DNA from: Acanthaster planci
Lineage: Eukaryota; Echinodermata; Asteroidea; Valvatida; Acanthasteridae
NCBI RefSeq assembly: GCF_001949145.1
Contig: NW_019091440.1
Coordinates: 1,202,588 to 1,266,587 of the forward strand
DNA length: 64,000 nt
Reading direction: 5' to 3'
In this document: positions 51,101 to 63,083 of the stretch, one piece after another
Layout: each line of letters begins with the position of its first letter
How positions within the stretch are numbered: position 1 is the first letter of the stretch
Translations under genes and position numbers: made by a program
Notes under the pieces: model-generated
The model's input: only the letters and a program-made list of their open reading frames with translations
The model's database searches: none
What the model was told of the DNA's origin: nothing

Positions 51101-53947
51101 TGAGGACGGGCAGGTTTTTTAATCGATCAAAAGTTACAAGCCATCAATTGTTTGCATAAATCGTCAACACTGATCATGACTGATGAAACTTTTTCCACCA
51201 AAACTCTGGGTGCTGTGCAAATGTAGATGTCAGTTTGGAACCTTCTTGGCAGAGGACAAGGAGTTTATAATCTTAGCTTGGAAGCTTTGAAGGGATGGTA
51301 GATGAAACCTGCTCTGTGATCCCAAACAGACTACAGCTGAACATTTGTTCAGTGTTATCTATACGCAGACCTGCCAACCTAGCTGTCGGTTGTCCAGCTG
51401 TGCTGAATATTCGAAAATATCGATATTTAATCACGATTGGAATGGTTGGGAAAGATAAGACGAGTGATCATGAAATCCACAGTTGTTAAATTTAAGCAAG
51501 AAGACATGATTTTTGTTTTGTCAGGTGACATTTGACGTTGCTTGGTCACCTGACTGCATTGATGAGCGTTGCTATGACTACAAAGGCATCGCTGAAGCAA
51601 GTGACTTTGTCTTCATCATGGCGTATTCGGAGCAAAGTCAGATATATGGTCCCTGTATTGCCATGGCCAATGCACCGTATAACAAGACAGTAAAAGGTAA
51701 GAATGCAATTTCAGTTGCTTTTATAACAACAGCTTGACAAAACTTGAACAAAAATTGAAGCCTATTTACATGTATAGTAACAGGTAGATCATTTTGCCTG
51801 ATTACAACTTCATGTTTCAAGTTCTTCAGAATACATGTAGTTTTGTGTGCAGTATCATTTCTTTTATCTAACATTTCCCTGTTTTATAAAAATAGCAGAA
51901 ATCTCAAATTTTTCAATATTCGAGTAAACAAATTGCTGGATAAATCCGAGTGACAGTGCCTCCTATCATCAGAAAAACCATATGTTTTAATTGCAGGAAT
52001 TCAAGGATATTTGGCATTGGGTATTCCTTCTGACAAGCTGGTCTTGGGAGTGGCTTGGGACGGTGTGGACTATGTTTGCCTGAACATCTCCAAGGTGGGA
52101 TTTTAAGCAGACACTCAGACGTGTCAAGAAACAGTCTTTGCAAGGTTCATCATTCAGTTTAGTTTGTCTTGGAAAATAATTACAGGGAAGTAAGAAATGA
52201 CCTTTTGGAAGGTATTGCCTTTGGGATGCATGTACTGAACTTCATCTTTGCTCACTGTAGAATTACTGTCCTTACCTGCGGACACAAAATAAGATTTTCT
52301 CGTGAATAAATTACATGCAGCTCAAAGGAGAATACCAACAATTGGCCAAGAAGAAAATGTAGAGCAAAATGTTCTTTGCTTGAGCATATTTCGTGGAATG
52401 TTGGTGTATTGTTACTTGTCTTTGACGTCTGTGATCCAGGTTCAAATCCAACCAAAATCAGCAGTTGATTGCTTTGTCTAGTCCCTACCTTATTGTGTGG
52501 ATTTCCATGGAATGTATTAAATCGTGGGTTTCCCCACCTTAAAAATTGAACATCACCCCACAGACAGTTTGTAACATGTAAGCACATGGGTCATTCTATA
52601 AATTCGGGGTCCAAAAATGTGACATATTTGTGTCCCCTGTCGTACACCTGAACTGTGTAATTTGACATGGACATATCAGTATAATTGATTTCAAACAAAT
52701 AGGTAAAAAGGTACATGTAATTAGCATCAATTCATCACTCCTGAAAATCAGAGAATTTGTTTTGAACTTACGAATCACATGTCAGATGTGACAGGAACAC
52801 GAAAAAATTGAACCCCTAATTTATAGAATTACCCAAATGTAAGTTTTAATGAGTTTGCCTTAACCTCTTGATTTTTTATAATCTTAGGTTGTGACTTACA
52901 CCGCATCCTATTTCCATCTTTCAGGACAACGTGTGTTATATTGAACATGTTCCTTTCCGAGGTGCCCCGTGTAGTGACGCACCTGCCAAAGAGAGAACCT
53001 ACTCCTTCATTCAGACTAAACTGCTAGATTCAACGACTGGTAGACTTTACAACGCAACTTATGCCTCGCCGTACTATAACTACAAGGTGACTGTAAGTCA
53101 CTCAGATCCAATCAAACTCAATTTATGGCACTGTACACATTGAAAAGATAGGTAATAGTGTCTCAGCAAGAATGATATTTTTCCCAATGCCAAATATACA
53201 TGTGGATATACTATAAATTACCTGTGCAAATGGTCACTGGGTCCAAAAGACAGTCAAGTCTCGGTCAGTTTTGGTAATTTCGTACTGCAAGCAATTTTTG
53301 ACCAAACACTACGACCAAGTTATTTTTGTGACTGAGCTTGAGCATCCAAACTCTATCTTCTCAAAACTGTAAAATTTTGCACTTCTGGTTCTTTTCGGTT
53401 TTTCGTGATTCTTTCAAACTTTCTTACTTGCAGTTTCCTACAGTCTTGATATAAATTATCTAAACTGCAGAAATTGGTATTTGATGGAAAGATACAAACT
53501 TTGTCAGCACTTTATTTCGGCTGGTAAGTTCTCTTTATGTATTTTAGACATAAAGAGTTACGAGAAAGCCCAATGGTTTTTCAGTTTGGGGCTTGTCTCT
53601 TGGTCTTAATATGCAAAATTTGTTTCTGGAAAGGAATGAAGAGATAATTACATTAAGCATAAGTTATGATTGCAATTTTGGGACGACATGTCCTGTCAGC
53701 AATTGTTATGCACACCTTTTTACAGACTCTTGCCCATGTGTTTTGGCAGAGTGATGTGATTGGCCAGATCAGACAAGTCTGGTATGACGATGTCGAGTCT
53801 CTGACTCTCCGCTATGAGTATGCTAAGCACGTAAACCTGCACGGGGTTGGCATGTGGACCGTGGATAGCCTGAACTACAGTCAGACGCCGGTAGCCGAGA
53901 ATCAAACACGCGCCATGTGGGAGGCTATTGATAAATTCCTTCACTGA
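48199..53947 (+). CDS. CTBS: Di-N-acetylchitobiase paralogue (GH18), gene B, complete
   Basis: Seven exons: 48199-48357, 49894-50032, 50837-51039, 51525-51696, 51997-52094, 52925-53086, 53750-53947 (stop TGA), giving 376 residues. I chose the ATG at 48199 because it opens a clear signal peptide (MANLSRVFCVSLLCLVVLW). An in-frame ATG lies upstream at 48028 but would bury the signal. Next comes GGCPCPDPDHC, matching gene A. The acid Glu is kept (DGINIDIE, Glu137). The Tyr-Asp motif reads IMAYSEQSQ (Ser202 for Asp), and VPWYGYNY of gene A is VAWDGVDY here. The C-terminus has RQVWYDDVESLTLRY and HGVGMWTVDSL. Exon lengths 3 and 4 (203 and 172 bases) equal those of gene A, so the pair arose by inverted duplication. 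Activity on chitobiose may be reduced or changed. Confidence 0.94.
48970..49076. mobile_element. Small inverted-repeat element in intron 1 of gene B
   Basis: The left end reads GTATCCATAGACTACCCCAG then ACTGTGGGGTCTGACGTC; the right end GACGTTGGACTCCACAGTTC then TGGGGGTATCCAGAGAC is its inverted match. About 106 bases, non-coding; the mirrored open frames over it are artefacts. Confidence 0.65.
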
Positions 53948-56900
53948 GACTGGAAGTTGGTAGTGATCCACTTGGACATTCATTTCCTCGTGAACAATAT
54001 TATATGGACAGGCCATTGGCTATGAGAAAGTCACCGTCTTCCATGTTACAACTTCAGGAATAGTGGATTTGTTAGGGACTTTTTGACTGATGGGAGTGGT
54101 TGGAACTGGTTCCCTCCACACGTTTTTAGGGAGGATCGGGAACCAGGATATAGACTCACGCCTTTCTAAACCTTCAAATAGGTTTTGAAGTTTTCGTAGC
54201 TGGGGATCAGTGATTTAGGGCAAACTTCAATGAAGCTTTAAAGTGGAAAATATTTCCCGATTTCGTAAGGAGGCAGAAAGAGAGAAAGAAAGATATGACG
54301 GGAGGGAAAGTACGAAACACAGAAACAGAACTTGGGACAGTTATTACAAGGAGGAAGAAATATCGGCTTATAACCTACTCATGAGTTTGTTTGAAATTTT
54401 GATTGTCGGATGATAGGCCTACCCTATAATTAACTTGAGAGTAAATAGTTGTATATAATTTGCAGATGTACGAGATTATATATTTATATACTACATACAG
54501 TTATATCAGGTTTTTTGAGTGAAATCGTTGCATCTTTCTTGGAATTTCGAGGTGTCTGAATGACGTCACGGCCACGCTATTTTTACCATGATCTTGTGAA
54601 ACAGTTTACTTCATTTTTTAAAAAACCCCTGTGCCATGTTATGGAATATTCATTGCGAGCGATCGTAAGCAAAATCTCACGTGCGTGGCACGTACCGAGT
54701 GATGTCGCGCCCAGCTAGCCAGTGCCTTCTCAAGAATGGCTAAACTGTCTATAGTATTATCTTGACCAAATCCTTGGAGAACCTTGGTACATCTTCATGC
54801 GCGGTGCAAGGCTTTGAATGTGAAATTTCAGACCCAGTTCTTCAAGCAGAAAAACCTCACCAAGGATTTTGCGTTGTTTGCACAACATGCAAACAGAAAT
54901 TCTATATAAGTATTTCATTATAATTGCCGAGAACTGGTAAAGGTTTCTCTCAGTTTGAATGAATCGTCTCCACTGTGAAAAAGACACATCAACTGCGAAA
55001 CGTCAGCGTTGAAATTAATGCTGTATTAATGTGAGTGTTGTGGATAACCAGAGAAGTTTAAGTTCATGTAAACCACAGTTACCTCTCAGTCTGTATCTTC
55101 AATTATCTTAAACCACACTTCGTTCCTTACAAGACATTTTTTGCCTATAAGTACATGTAGTTGCCTTTGTAATTTCCCCTCACGCTTTGAATTACATACA
55201 TCACATTCTTGTACTGAAATAGAGCCAATTTTTACAAGTTTTCTGTTATATCTATATATTTTGATGTATATTGCTTTGTTAAACTACGATTTTATACTCG
55301 TATACATCACTTCTTGTGAAACAGAAAGTGAAAAGGTTGGAAATTCGGTACAAGTTGCACTACAAACGAACTGAAATTAAACATGATGTTTTGTATATTA
55401 GCCTTTGTAATCTTAGACTAATTGAAATACAGGTGTGGGGAGATGATGTAGTCCGTTGTAAAATGAAACCCTCGTGGTTCAACTTTCATTAAGTGTGGTC
55501 AAAAGATGCCATAATCATCAAGGACAGTATTCCTTGCTAATTTATGTTGTTTGTAATAAAGAAGCAGTAATCACATCACCAGCAGTTGATTATTTTTTTT
55601 ATCGATGTATTTTTGGTACCTATTTGTGCTATAAAGATCTAATCAATTCCCTTGTTCTACTTTCTGTGCTTTATATGGTCTAAAGTTTGCACTGGACGTT
55701 ATTAACCCTAACACTCCTCAGTCCTCCAACAGGTGAAGGATTGAGGAGGGTTAGGGTTAACGGTCAAATTCAGTTGGAAGCCTGCAACCCATTGATAAAG
55801 ATGAGAAGTGACTGTCTACGACGCGTATTATTTTTTATATACAATGCCGAGCGTTAAGTTTTTGTGTCCATTATTAGAAACACTTTAGAAGATTTCAGAA
55901 GAAACAGTGACTGCAGGAAAAGATTCTAAAGATCACCTGTTTCATTTTTAACTGCTTCCAGCGCCTGCGCATTGCACTTCTATCCATTGATCATGCCAGT
56001 AAGCTACCCACAATACCACGCGCAACGCTAAATTAGTTTCCGTCACACAATTTTGTGGAAAGAGATCGATTTGTTGTCGCAACCACCATTGCGTAGGCTA
56101 CTTGGTACGAGCTAAAACATCGCTGTCCCTGGTAGTACCGTGAACCCGCAAAATGTTTACTGAACCTCACATATTGATCCCAGCCTGCAGTGCATCCAGA
56201 TTATCAGATTGATTGTTAACCATTAACCAAAAACATCGCTTTGTACCAGCTCGCGAACTGAAGTCCAAAGTCTACAAAATGGCCGCTGGTGCTGTCCTAA
56301 TGCAGTGTCGCATTTGAATGTAAAATCCAGCGCGCCGACACGACTGATGTGTTGTAATTTTAGTGTATTTTTTAAGAAACGCCAATGCTTTGATTGATGT
56401 CTTCAAAAACGAAGGTTTGTTTCGTTTGTATCTTTTTGGCAGTTTGTTGTATGTCAGGAGAATATTACGCAATAAGTACAGGAGCTCACTTTGAAAATAG
56501 TGATATTTTCAAAATACTACTTTGAATAATACAAAGTGCATGGCCAAGTTTAATCTATCCATATTTCATAGCGTGTCAAACTTGACGAAATAAGGGACTT
56601 ATCTCGAACGCCTCTGCGAGGGCCAAGGTTTTAGTCTGTATAGCGGAGATGATGACGCGATAGCATCAATGAAGCCGATAATCGAGATTTGGGAATTCAT
56701 AACCTTAAATTAAAAAATCATAACTGTGTAATTTTATCTTAATTTTCTAATATCTTCCATGATCATGGTGTTTGACACGATCGGCGTAAACGTCGATCTG
56801 CACTGCCCTGAAAAGTCAGCTATCCCTACTTGATAGGGTCGTTTAATGTCGCTTACCCTGATTAGATTGCTGGCTTATGTTGATGTGGACGAAATGTATT

Positions 56901-56979
56901 AACCCACAAAAAGTCCACAGAAAACTATTGATCATGTTGATCTACAGTTCTCACTCAGTGGAGGAATCCGTCAAAAACC
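53948..56979. other. Intergenic, no recognised gene
   Basis: It begins with the 3' untranslated region of chitobiase gene B; AATAAA occurs near 55554 but is distant. No family was recognised on either strand. The stretch ends in the presumed promoter and 5' untranslated region of the Ly6 gene at 56980. Confidence 0.5.
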
Positions 56980-59900
56980 ATGAATGCTGCATTGACGTTG
57001 GTTGCCTTTGCCTCAGCTCTCAGTAAGTCAAGTATAGGCCTACATTAGTAAGTCTGATTTAGTGAAGATGTGTGTAATCATATTCTGGTTTTCGTTTTTG
57101 TCCCCAACAAATTTCAATTTGCCCTAAAAGTCCCAATTTCAATATGATTTACATACACCTTGGGGGTTAGGGTTAAATACTGGCGTTTCACAATAGTGTG
57201 CCTCCAAGAGTTTGCAAGGCGTTGGCCAATCACAATGCACGAAATCTGTCGGCTCAACGCGCGTTTAGAAATGGCCGATTTCGCACGTAATAATTGGCAA
57301 ATGCGTTGCAAGTAGGCTAGTGATCAAGTAGTCAGGGTTACAATTCCCCGTCATGGGATAAGGGGGTTTCTATCCATTCACAGGCACAGTTTGTGTCCTT
57401 GGGCAAGTCACTTTACCCCAGCTGAGTAGCTTTATGTATGATCCTCTCTGAAAGTCTGACCTTTAGCACTCAAGCACCAGTGGAAATGAACCTTTCTATT
57501 TTTCTTACATTTAACAGTACTTATTCTTCCACATTTTGTTCGTCGTATCAGTTGATAGAACTACAATTCGCTTCAGAAGAGAAGTTTTGTTGACCATACC
57601 GTCGAAAAATATGGTTGATGTTAGCTATGTATTTGAATGTCTGTAGCGTGCTGTGCTGCTATCCGATGTTACGAGTGCACGGTGACTTCCGTCGGGGCAG
57701 GTGATTCAAAGTGCGCTGACCCCTTCTACAAGCCTGAACCTCCTTATCTGAGAGATTGCGATTCTGAGATTTATAAGAAATGTTCGGTAAGCTATCTTTC
57801 TTCCTACGTTCATACGTCAGAAAGTTTATTTCTTTTCTATGCCTCCCTCGTAATATGAAATGAAATGAAACAAAGCAGGCAACAGACGTGTGTCGGCTGA
57901 ACAATTTGGGGCTTGTCTGAGCAAGAAGACTCGCCCAAAAGAGAAAAAAACGCCATAGAAATTAGTGCGGATAAAGAGTGACGCCCATGACACCAAATGG
58001 TCAGAGTTCGCAAATTGGATGCCAGGCACGCAAGTTGGCCATGGAAAGCGTAAAGTAAAATAAACAATACCACTCAAATCCCCTGTCTCATCAACAAATA
58101 GACGAGTAGCCGCAAAGGGAGAGAAATGGTTTGAAAACTATCAGTGCAGAGTAATCAAGATGAACAATCTGGACAATAAAAACTGCGATCAGTCGTTCTG
58201 GGCGGTTTGGTATAGCAATGCAATGCCAGATTGAGGACATTTGGATTTGGAACAAAGGGAGAACCGACCCCTAAGCAACGGGGAGTAAAAGATGCTTTAT
58301 CAGCCTCCAAGCGTGTACGTGTTTAGAAAGATGCAAACCGTCGTGGCAAATCAAGGGCCAAAATGTGAGGAAGGCCATTTCGCGACAACCTAAGTACTGA
58401 GGGTCTGAGAAGCTTGAATGCGCCGAATCACGGAGTTAACGAGTGTTATCGAAAGTCCAGTCTGAACGAAGCGTCTACTGCACCTGGACCGGGTATTAAA
58501 CCTGTGAAGCTTTCTATTTCGAGGCGAGGCGAAACGAGCGATTGTGTGCGGTCCCCATCGTGAATCTATTAAGGTAAAAGATGAGTTCGAGTCTATAATG
58601 AAACCCAAATATTGAATGGACAAAGTAGGATTCCAGACATTTTTCTACTGAAAAACCCGCTACGAACTAAGGAATCCCTCAAGATCTCGATACTCTGAAG
58701 AGTGGAATGTCGAACCGAGGATGAGTCTATCATCAATGTACATATACCCAAAAGACAGAATACCTTTGGCGCGCGCGTCAATGATAAACGAGGGGGCGAA
58801 CGACATTTGTAAACGCGTAACTAGCGGAGCTCAAGCCAAACGTACGTACGGTAAAAACGTAATATTTCGTAATCTGTTTATGACACCATGAAAAACCAAG
58901 GTACATGTGGTGAGGAAATTATTTCTACGTGATGATACCCGGATTCGAAATAAGAAAACTGTGCGAAGTGATATGAATGATCATAATTATTTGAAAGGCG
59001 CAAAGGAAATTAATTTGTTGGGGTGCCGAAGGTCTAAAACCAGGTGCAAGTTTTTCCCTTCCGCTACGTAAAAGGATTTTAATAGTGAGGAATGCGATCA
59101 AGTTCGGTTATGCAGCGTTTACACCCAAGTTCTGAAATGGCAGTTTGCACAAAATTAATTTGGGATGATCCAGACTGGATTTATTATTTTTTAGCCAAAC
59201 TAAATGGAGTCAGCGGTTCCAAAAATGGGATAAGATCACCATGACGCAAAGTGCTTTCCAGTTTCGGGGCAAAAAGGAAAGGAAAACAAAGCTTCAATCT
59301 ACCTTTAAGACCTGTCTTGGGGCGTCGCCATGGGCAATGAAACTTCCCAGTCTCTAAGGGGAGGCAACTCCGGATGATCCGACTGCGGTACAGTAGCTAG
59401 AAAAGGGCTCGGAACCAGGTGGTTGGGACGCAAGATCAGGCGCGGGTGAAATCCCGCTCGGTCCGTGTCCCGTGATTGATGGCGTGGGCTAGGCGTTGAC
59501 TGGCGATGCTGCTGAAAATGGCAGGGTCAAGAAAACAGGTTCAGAGTGTGGGATTTGCTGGGTGTTATGCGAAGGAAACTCTGGCCACTGTGGCTGTTGA
59601 ATCGTTCGGTGATCTAGTAGGCTGGGGTAATTGGCTCGAACGTGACCGCTAATGCCACACTGGAAACACACTCTGCGGTCGATTCCGAAAGAGTCAGGGA
59701 GCCGGGTCCTCTTGTAGGCTTGCTTCCACGCCGTTGAAATCGCCCCGGTCCAAGGAATTCAATGCTGATTCCACTAGTAACAGTTATGATGGATTCGGTT
59801 TGAATGCACTGCTGACGGTTGCCCTCGCTCTTGAAAGGGACAGCAGTCTCGGAAATCTTCTGCTTCTTAGACGTCGATTCAATTTTCTTCTGGAGAAGTT

Positions 59901-60450
59901 GAATTGCGTTGAAGATTTCTTGATTGGAAATATGCACCTGGTGATGCGGCGTTAACCAGACAGCGAGGTGTGTGCGTGCTCAACCAAGAGTGAAGCGATG
60001 CGCAAGCAACAAATCTTACATACAGAAGCAATGAATAGCCTAAAGAACGTTATTACGTAAGCGCTCAAAGAGCGCATCTGTCGTGTGATACCGAAAAGAA
60101 ATCACACTTCTTCCAGTATTCCCCGTTGGTTCATTTGCAGCTTAATTTGATTAACTTGATTACATGTAATTTTTGTCTGTCTTGAATGGCCGATTTATTT
60201 TAACGAATGTTACCTTCTTAAATATTTTTCTAACATTTAGAAAACCAAGACTTACTTGGCCAATGACAAGATCAGCATCGTTCGCTCATGCGCAGAACAG
60301 GACTGCGTTGACAAGGGATGCAAGACGTATGACGGCCAAACAGTGTGCCACCACTGCTGCTATGGAGATATGTGCAACGGCGCAGGTGTATTGACCTTTG
60401 ACTTCATTGTGGCAGTAATAACTGTCGGACTAACCTTTCTATTGCACTGA
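56980..60450 (+). CDS. Ly6/uPAR three-finger GPI-anchored protein, complete
   Basis: Three exons: 56980-57022 (signal peptide MNAALTLVAFASAL), 57647-57786, 60241-60450. Phases 1 and 0 join to 130 residues. Mature protein: IRCYECTVTS with a Cys-x2-Cys start, CADPFYKP, LRDCD, then RSCAEQDCVDKGC, HHCCYGDMCN (the Ly6 C-terminal CCxxDxCN signature) and a hydrophobic tail (VLTFDFIVAVITVGLTFLLH) typical of GPI anchoring. The intron 1/exon 2 boundary just before the first Cys is the usual Ly6 layout. Ly6 proteins act at the cell surface, often as modulators of receptors or channels; the partner here is unknown. Intron 2 (57787-60240) contains a decayed retroelement on the opposite strand. Confidence 0.9.
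57182..57312. mobile_element. Palindromic MITE, family 1 copy 4 (truncated)
   Basis: Begins GGCGTTTCACAATAGTGTGC, then CTCCAAGAGTTTGCAAGGCG and TTGGCCAATCACAATG. The right arm breaks off after ATGCGTTGCAAGTAG, where a SINE-like sequence follows. It lies in intron 1 of the Ly6 gene. Confidence 0.65.
57311..57440 (+). mobile_element. SINE-like fragment
   Basis: A box B-like GGTTACAATTCCC near 57337 is followed by GTGTCCTTGGGCAAGTCACT, a motif shared by many animal SINEs in the region after the tRNA-derived head. It sits at the broken right end of a family 1 MITE, in intron 1 of the Ly6 gene. The limits are uncertain. Confidence 0.4.
58100..59960 (-). mobile_element. Decayed retroelement (gag zinc knuckle plus RT), DIRS-like
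   Basis: In the intron of the Ly6 gene, antisense to it. At 59940-59614 a gag-like frame carries EGNRQQ and SGISIEFLGPGRF. A shifted frame (59671-59489) carries a CCHC knuckle with its last Cys changed (CFQCGISGHVRANY). At about 58840-58390 a reverse-transcriptase remnant is split over frames: FGLSSASYAFTNVVRPL, then YMYIDD near 58740, then LRDSLVRSGFF, then IQYLGFIIDS. Stops and frameshifts show it is dead. The RT and gag style resembles DIRS/tyrosine-recombinase elements of cnidarians; no recombinase or terminal repeats were recognised, so other retroelement classes remain possible. Confidence 0.65.
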
Positions 60451-62480
60451 ATGGAAAGTTTCTACACTTTTGTAAATATGCTTTGGTGTCGCATAATTGA
60501 TAGTTATTAAGCATAATATGAAATGTCAAGGAAGGTTAAGGTTGGTCATAAATGTCTATTGTGCCAATCTTGTTAATAACTATTCACTTGATGGATAAAT
60601 AGCAGCTGAGTTTACAAATGAATCCCATTGAGCATACATGCCTCGATGGTTATGAGTTGTTGCTACTTGATGCCATAAATTGATAGACGATAAAGGGCTT
60701 GCTCGATGTTTGCTTGAGCGAGCTTGTCAGATAAATTGCATTAAGAATGGTACTTACTGGCTTAGCTCAACTTCAGAAAGTTTGATCAAACATTCTTTGT
60801 AGTTGGATTGAAAAGTAAACTTGGTTAATGTAAAATCAATGAAGATAAGAAAATATATTTAATATCTGTTAGACACCGTTATGGCATCTCAAGAAAGTCT
60901 CCAATTCGGAAACACACTCAAAGATTTGTACTTGGAGTAAACTTCTTGAGTTTTAAAGGCCACAGGAATTCCCTAGAGTGAAGAGTCCCTTTTTGTGTGT
61001 TTAGCTTTAGTCACTTTTACAGCAAAGAAATCGGTACTATCTTTGACGTTTTCCTTCAACTTTTTAGATATTTTTATAGTACAGTGGCCCCTAGTAAAGG
61101 TGGTAATTTGTTACCAGATGTTTGCAAAATTTAAAGTGATACTTGTGTATAATATACTGATATTTGTGATAGATGATTCACGAAATAAGACAATGGATCG
61201 ATCAACATAAAATGTATATATACTGTACATGTATTCAATGGATATCGAGTGTTTGTGGCGTGACCCTGATCTCTTATTGATTGGTTTTTCCTTTGAAAAT
61301 TTTCAATAATCTTTATTGCCATTCGGGATCAGGTTTTTGATTGCTCGCCGTAAATCAAAATTAGGAGACTCTTTAGAAGATAGATCAAGGAAAAACTGCT
61401 GCTTTTATCCTTTCACATCATTCTACCAAGGTTAACCAGCGATTTATGCTATCCTTTTTATTTTGAATAGTTTCGTCACAAACGAGAATTCTAAGGATGG
61501 TAAATTTCGCTGTTTATTTTTAGTTTACTGTGAGAACTCCATTGCAGTAATGCCTTCAAAATCGTAAATTAATATTGGCCGCGATCTGAAAGACGTCATA
61601 AGACTTGATCAAACGCTAATCGTCAACCGTGTATGTTTTCCCTTCTCTAGTAGAATTCAAATCTCAAGGTCGTAATTATATCGAGCAAAAGCTGAAAATG
61701 ACAACATTCAAAACCAAAATACAAATCACTACAGATTCTCAAAGAAAACAGACAGATATTTTGTTGCCACTATTGTTTGCAAAATGCAAATTTAAAGACA
61801 CACATCATGTAGGTTAGTCTTGTTCCGCTTCCATTTTCTGGGTGTTTCGGTGAAAAATATGAATTGGACGGAACCAGCGGCTTCCCCACATGTCAATTAT
61901 CATCTGTTGTAGCCTACGGAACCAATGTTGTAGGTGACCACAATCTAGCCTCGAACACTGCATTAAATTTAAAAGTCCCCTCAGAATTAAACTCGTTTGG
62001 CCCAAAGTACGAACCTGCAGTCACATCGTCTACAGTTTTGCTTATAAACCCAATCATGTGTGAGAATTCATGGGTCGTGCTAAATCTGCTCAATTGTCGC
62101 ATGTGTTTGTTGCAAACAACCATTCGAAACAAAAGATGTTTCAAAGTGACGTACGTTACGTAATAAGATTCTAAAAAAAACACTAGTCAGTGGATCCAAA
62201 AGTCCCCCTTCTGGAGTTTATCTCAAAACAACACACTAAGCATCATTGTCCATCACCATGTTTTCTAGAGATTCTACTTGAATCCTAGCAGTCTACAACC
62301 TCCAATTTCAGTATGACTTCGGGTATACCGTCGGAAAGTAGGATTAATAAGATATTCAATAAACTAGCCTTTGTGGATCCCCTCCTTCGGTCCTACATTG
62401 AATATCTAAATCTGAGTATTTTATTTTGAACTTATTCAAACAACATTTAACACAGATCAATCTACGGTTGCTGATGACGT
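60451..62480. other. Intergenic between two convergent Ly6 genes
   Basis: It holds the two 3' untranslated regions. No further Ly6 exon, RNA gene or known element was recognised. Frames at 61864-62183 on both strands show no family features. Confidence 0.5.
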
Positions 62481-63083
62481 TTAGAACGCAGCTTTGAGGA
62501 AAAGTAACATGGCGAATGTCAGTGCGTAATTGCCGTGCCGAGTGGTGGCGCTGTTGCAAAACTCCTTGGTGCAGCAGCAGGTAGTCGAGTCTCCTAATAC
62601 GGGTACGGAAATAGTCTTGCAGCTGTCTTTACCGCCGGTCTGGGAGTCTGTGCAATAGGTTGAAACGCCACAATCTCGAACAAAGACTACGCCACCGTTT
62701 TTTTGTTTCTGCGGAATAGAATGTCAAAGTGAAACTTGGGTCAAGTATGCCTAGGTTACAAATGTTCAAGCTTGCTTTTCAGCAAACTCTGCATTTTACT
62801 CTAGACAAAAGTGAAAATGCAAATCCATATAATAGTCACGGGCAATTTTCATAGTTTTTTGCATCATTGCAGATGTGATTGTAATGCTGACCAATAGGAA
62901 GCTAAATACCATTCTAAAACATTCATTCCATGAAATTAGTCCCCTCAGGGCTGTAGAACACTGTACTTACCACGCATACATCGGACACAGGACCACAGTC
63001 TGTTTCGTTGGCATTAGCTTTGTTGAATGGGTCATTGCATGTTCTGGGGTTACAGGTGTAGCATTTTATCGCTTGAGCAGCAA
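62481..63083 (-). CDS. Ly6/uPAR three-finger GPI-anchored protein, 5'-partial
   Basis: Two exons: 63083-62971 and 62708-62481 (stop TAA). The first starts after TCTTTCCAG with two bases of a split codon, then AAQAIKCYTCNPRTCNDPF, DCGPVSDVCV. The second reads KQKNGGVVFVRDCG, YCTDS, then TCCCTKEFCNSATT (the Ly6 C-terminal signature) and a hydrophobic end (LTFAMLLFLKAAF) fitting a GPI signal. It lacks only the signal-peptide exon, which by the phase (1) should match the other Ly6 gene's layout. I did not find it between 63084 and 64000, so it probably lies to the right. The gene is convergent with the Ly6 gene at 56980-60450; both keep phase-1 then phase-0 introns, consistent with an old duplication. 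Confidence 0.85.
62873..62945. mobile_element. Fragment related to the MITE at 34002-34293
   Basis: TGATTGTAATGCTGACCAAT then AGGAAGCTAAATACC matches the interior of the 34 kb element (TGATTGTCATGCTAACCAAA then AGTCAGCTAGATACG), and ATGAAATTAGTCCCC resembles its terminal repeat. It lies in the intron of the second Ly6 gene. Confidence 0.5.
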
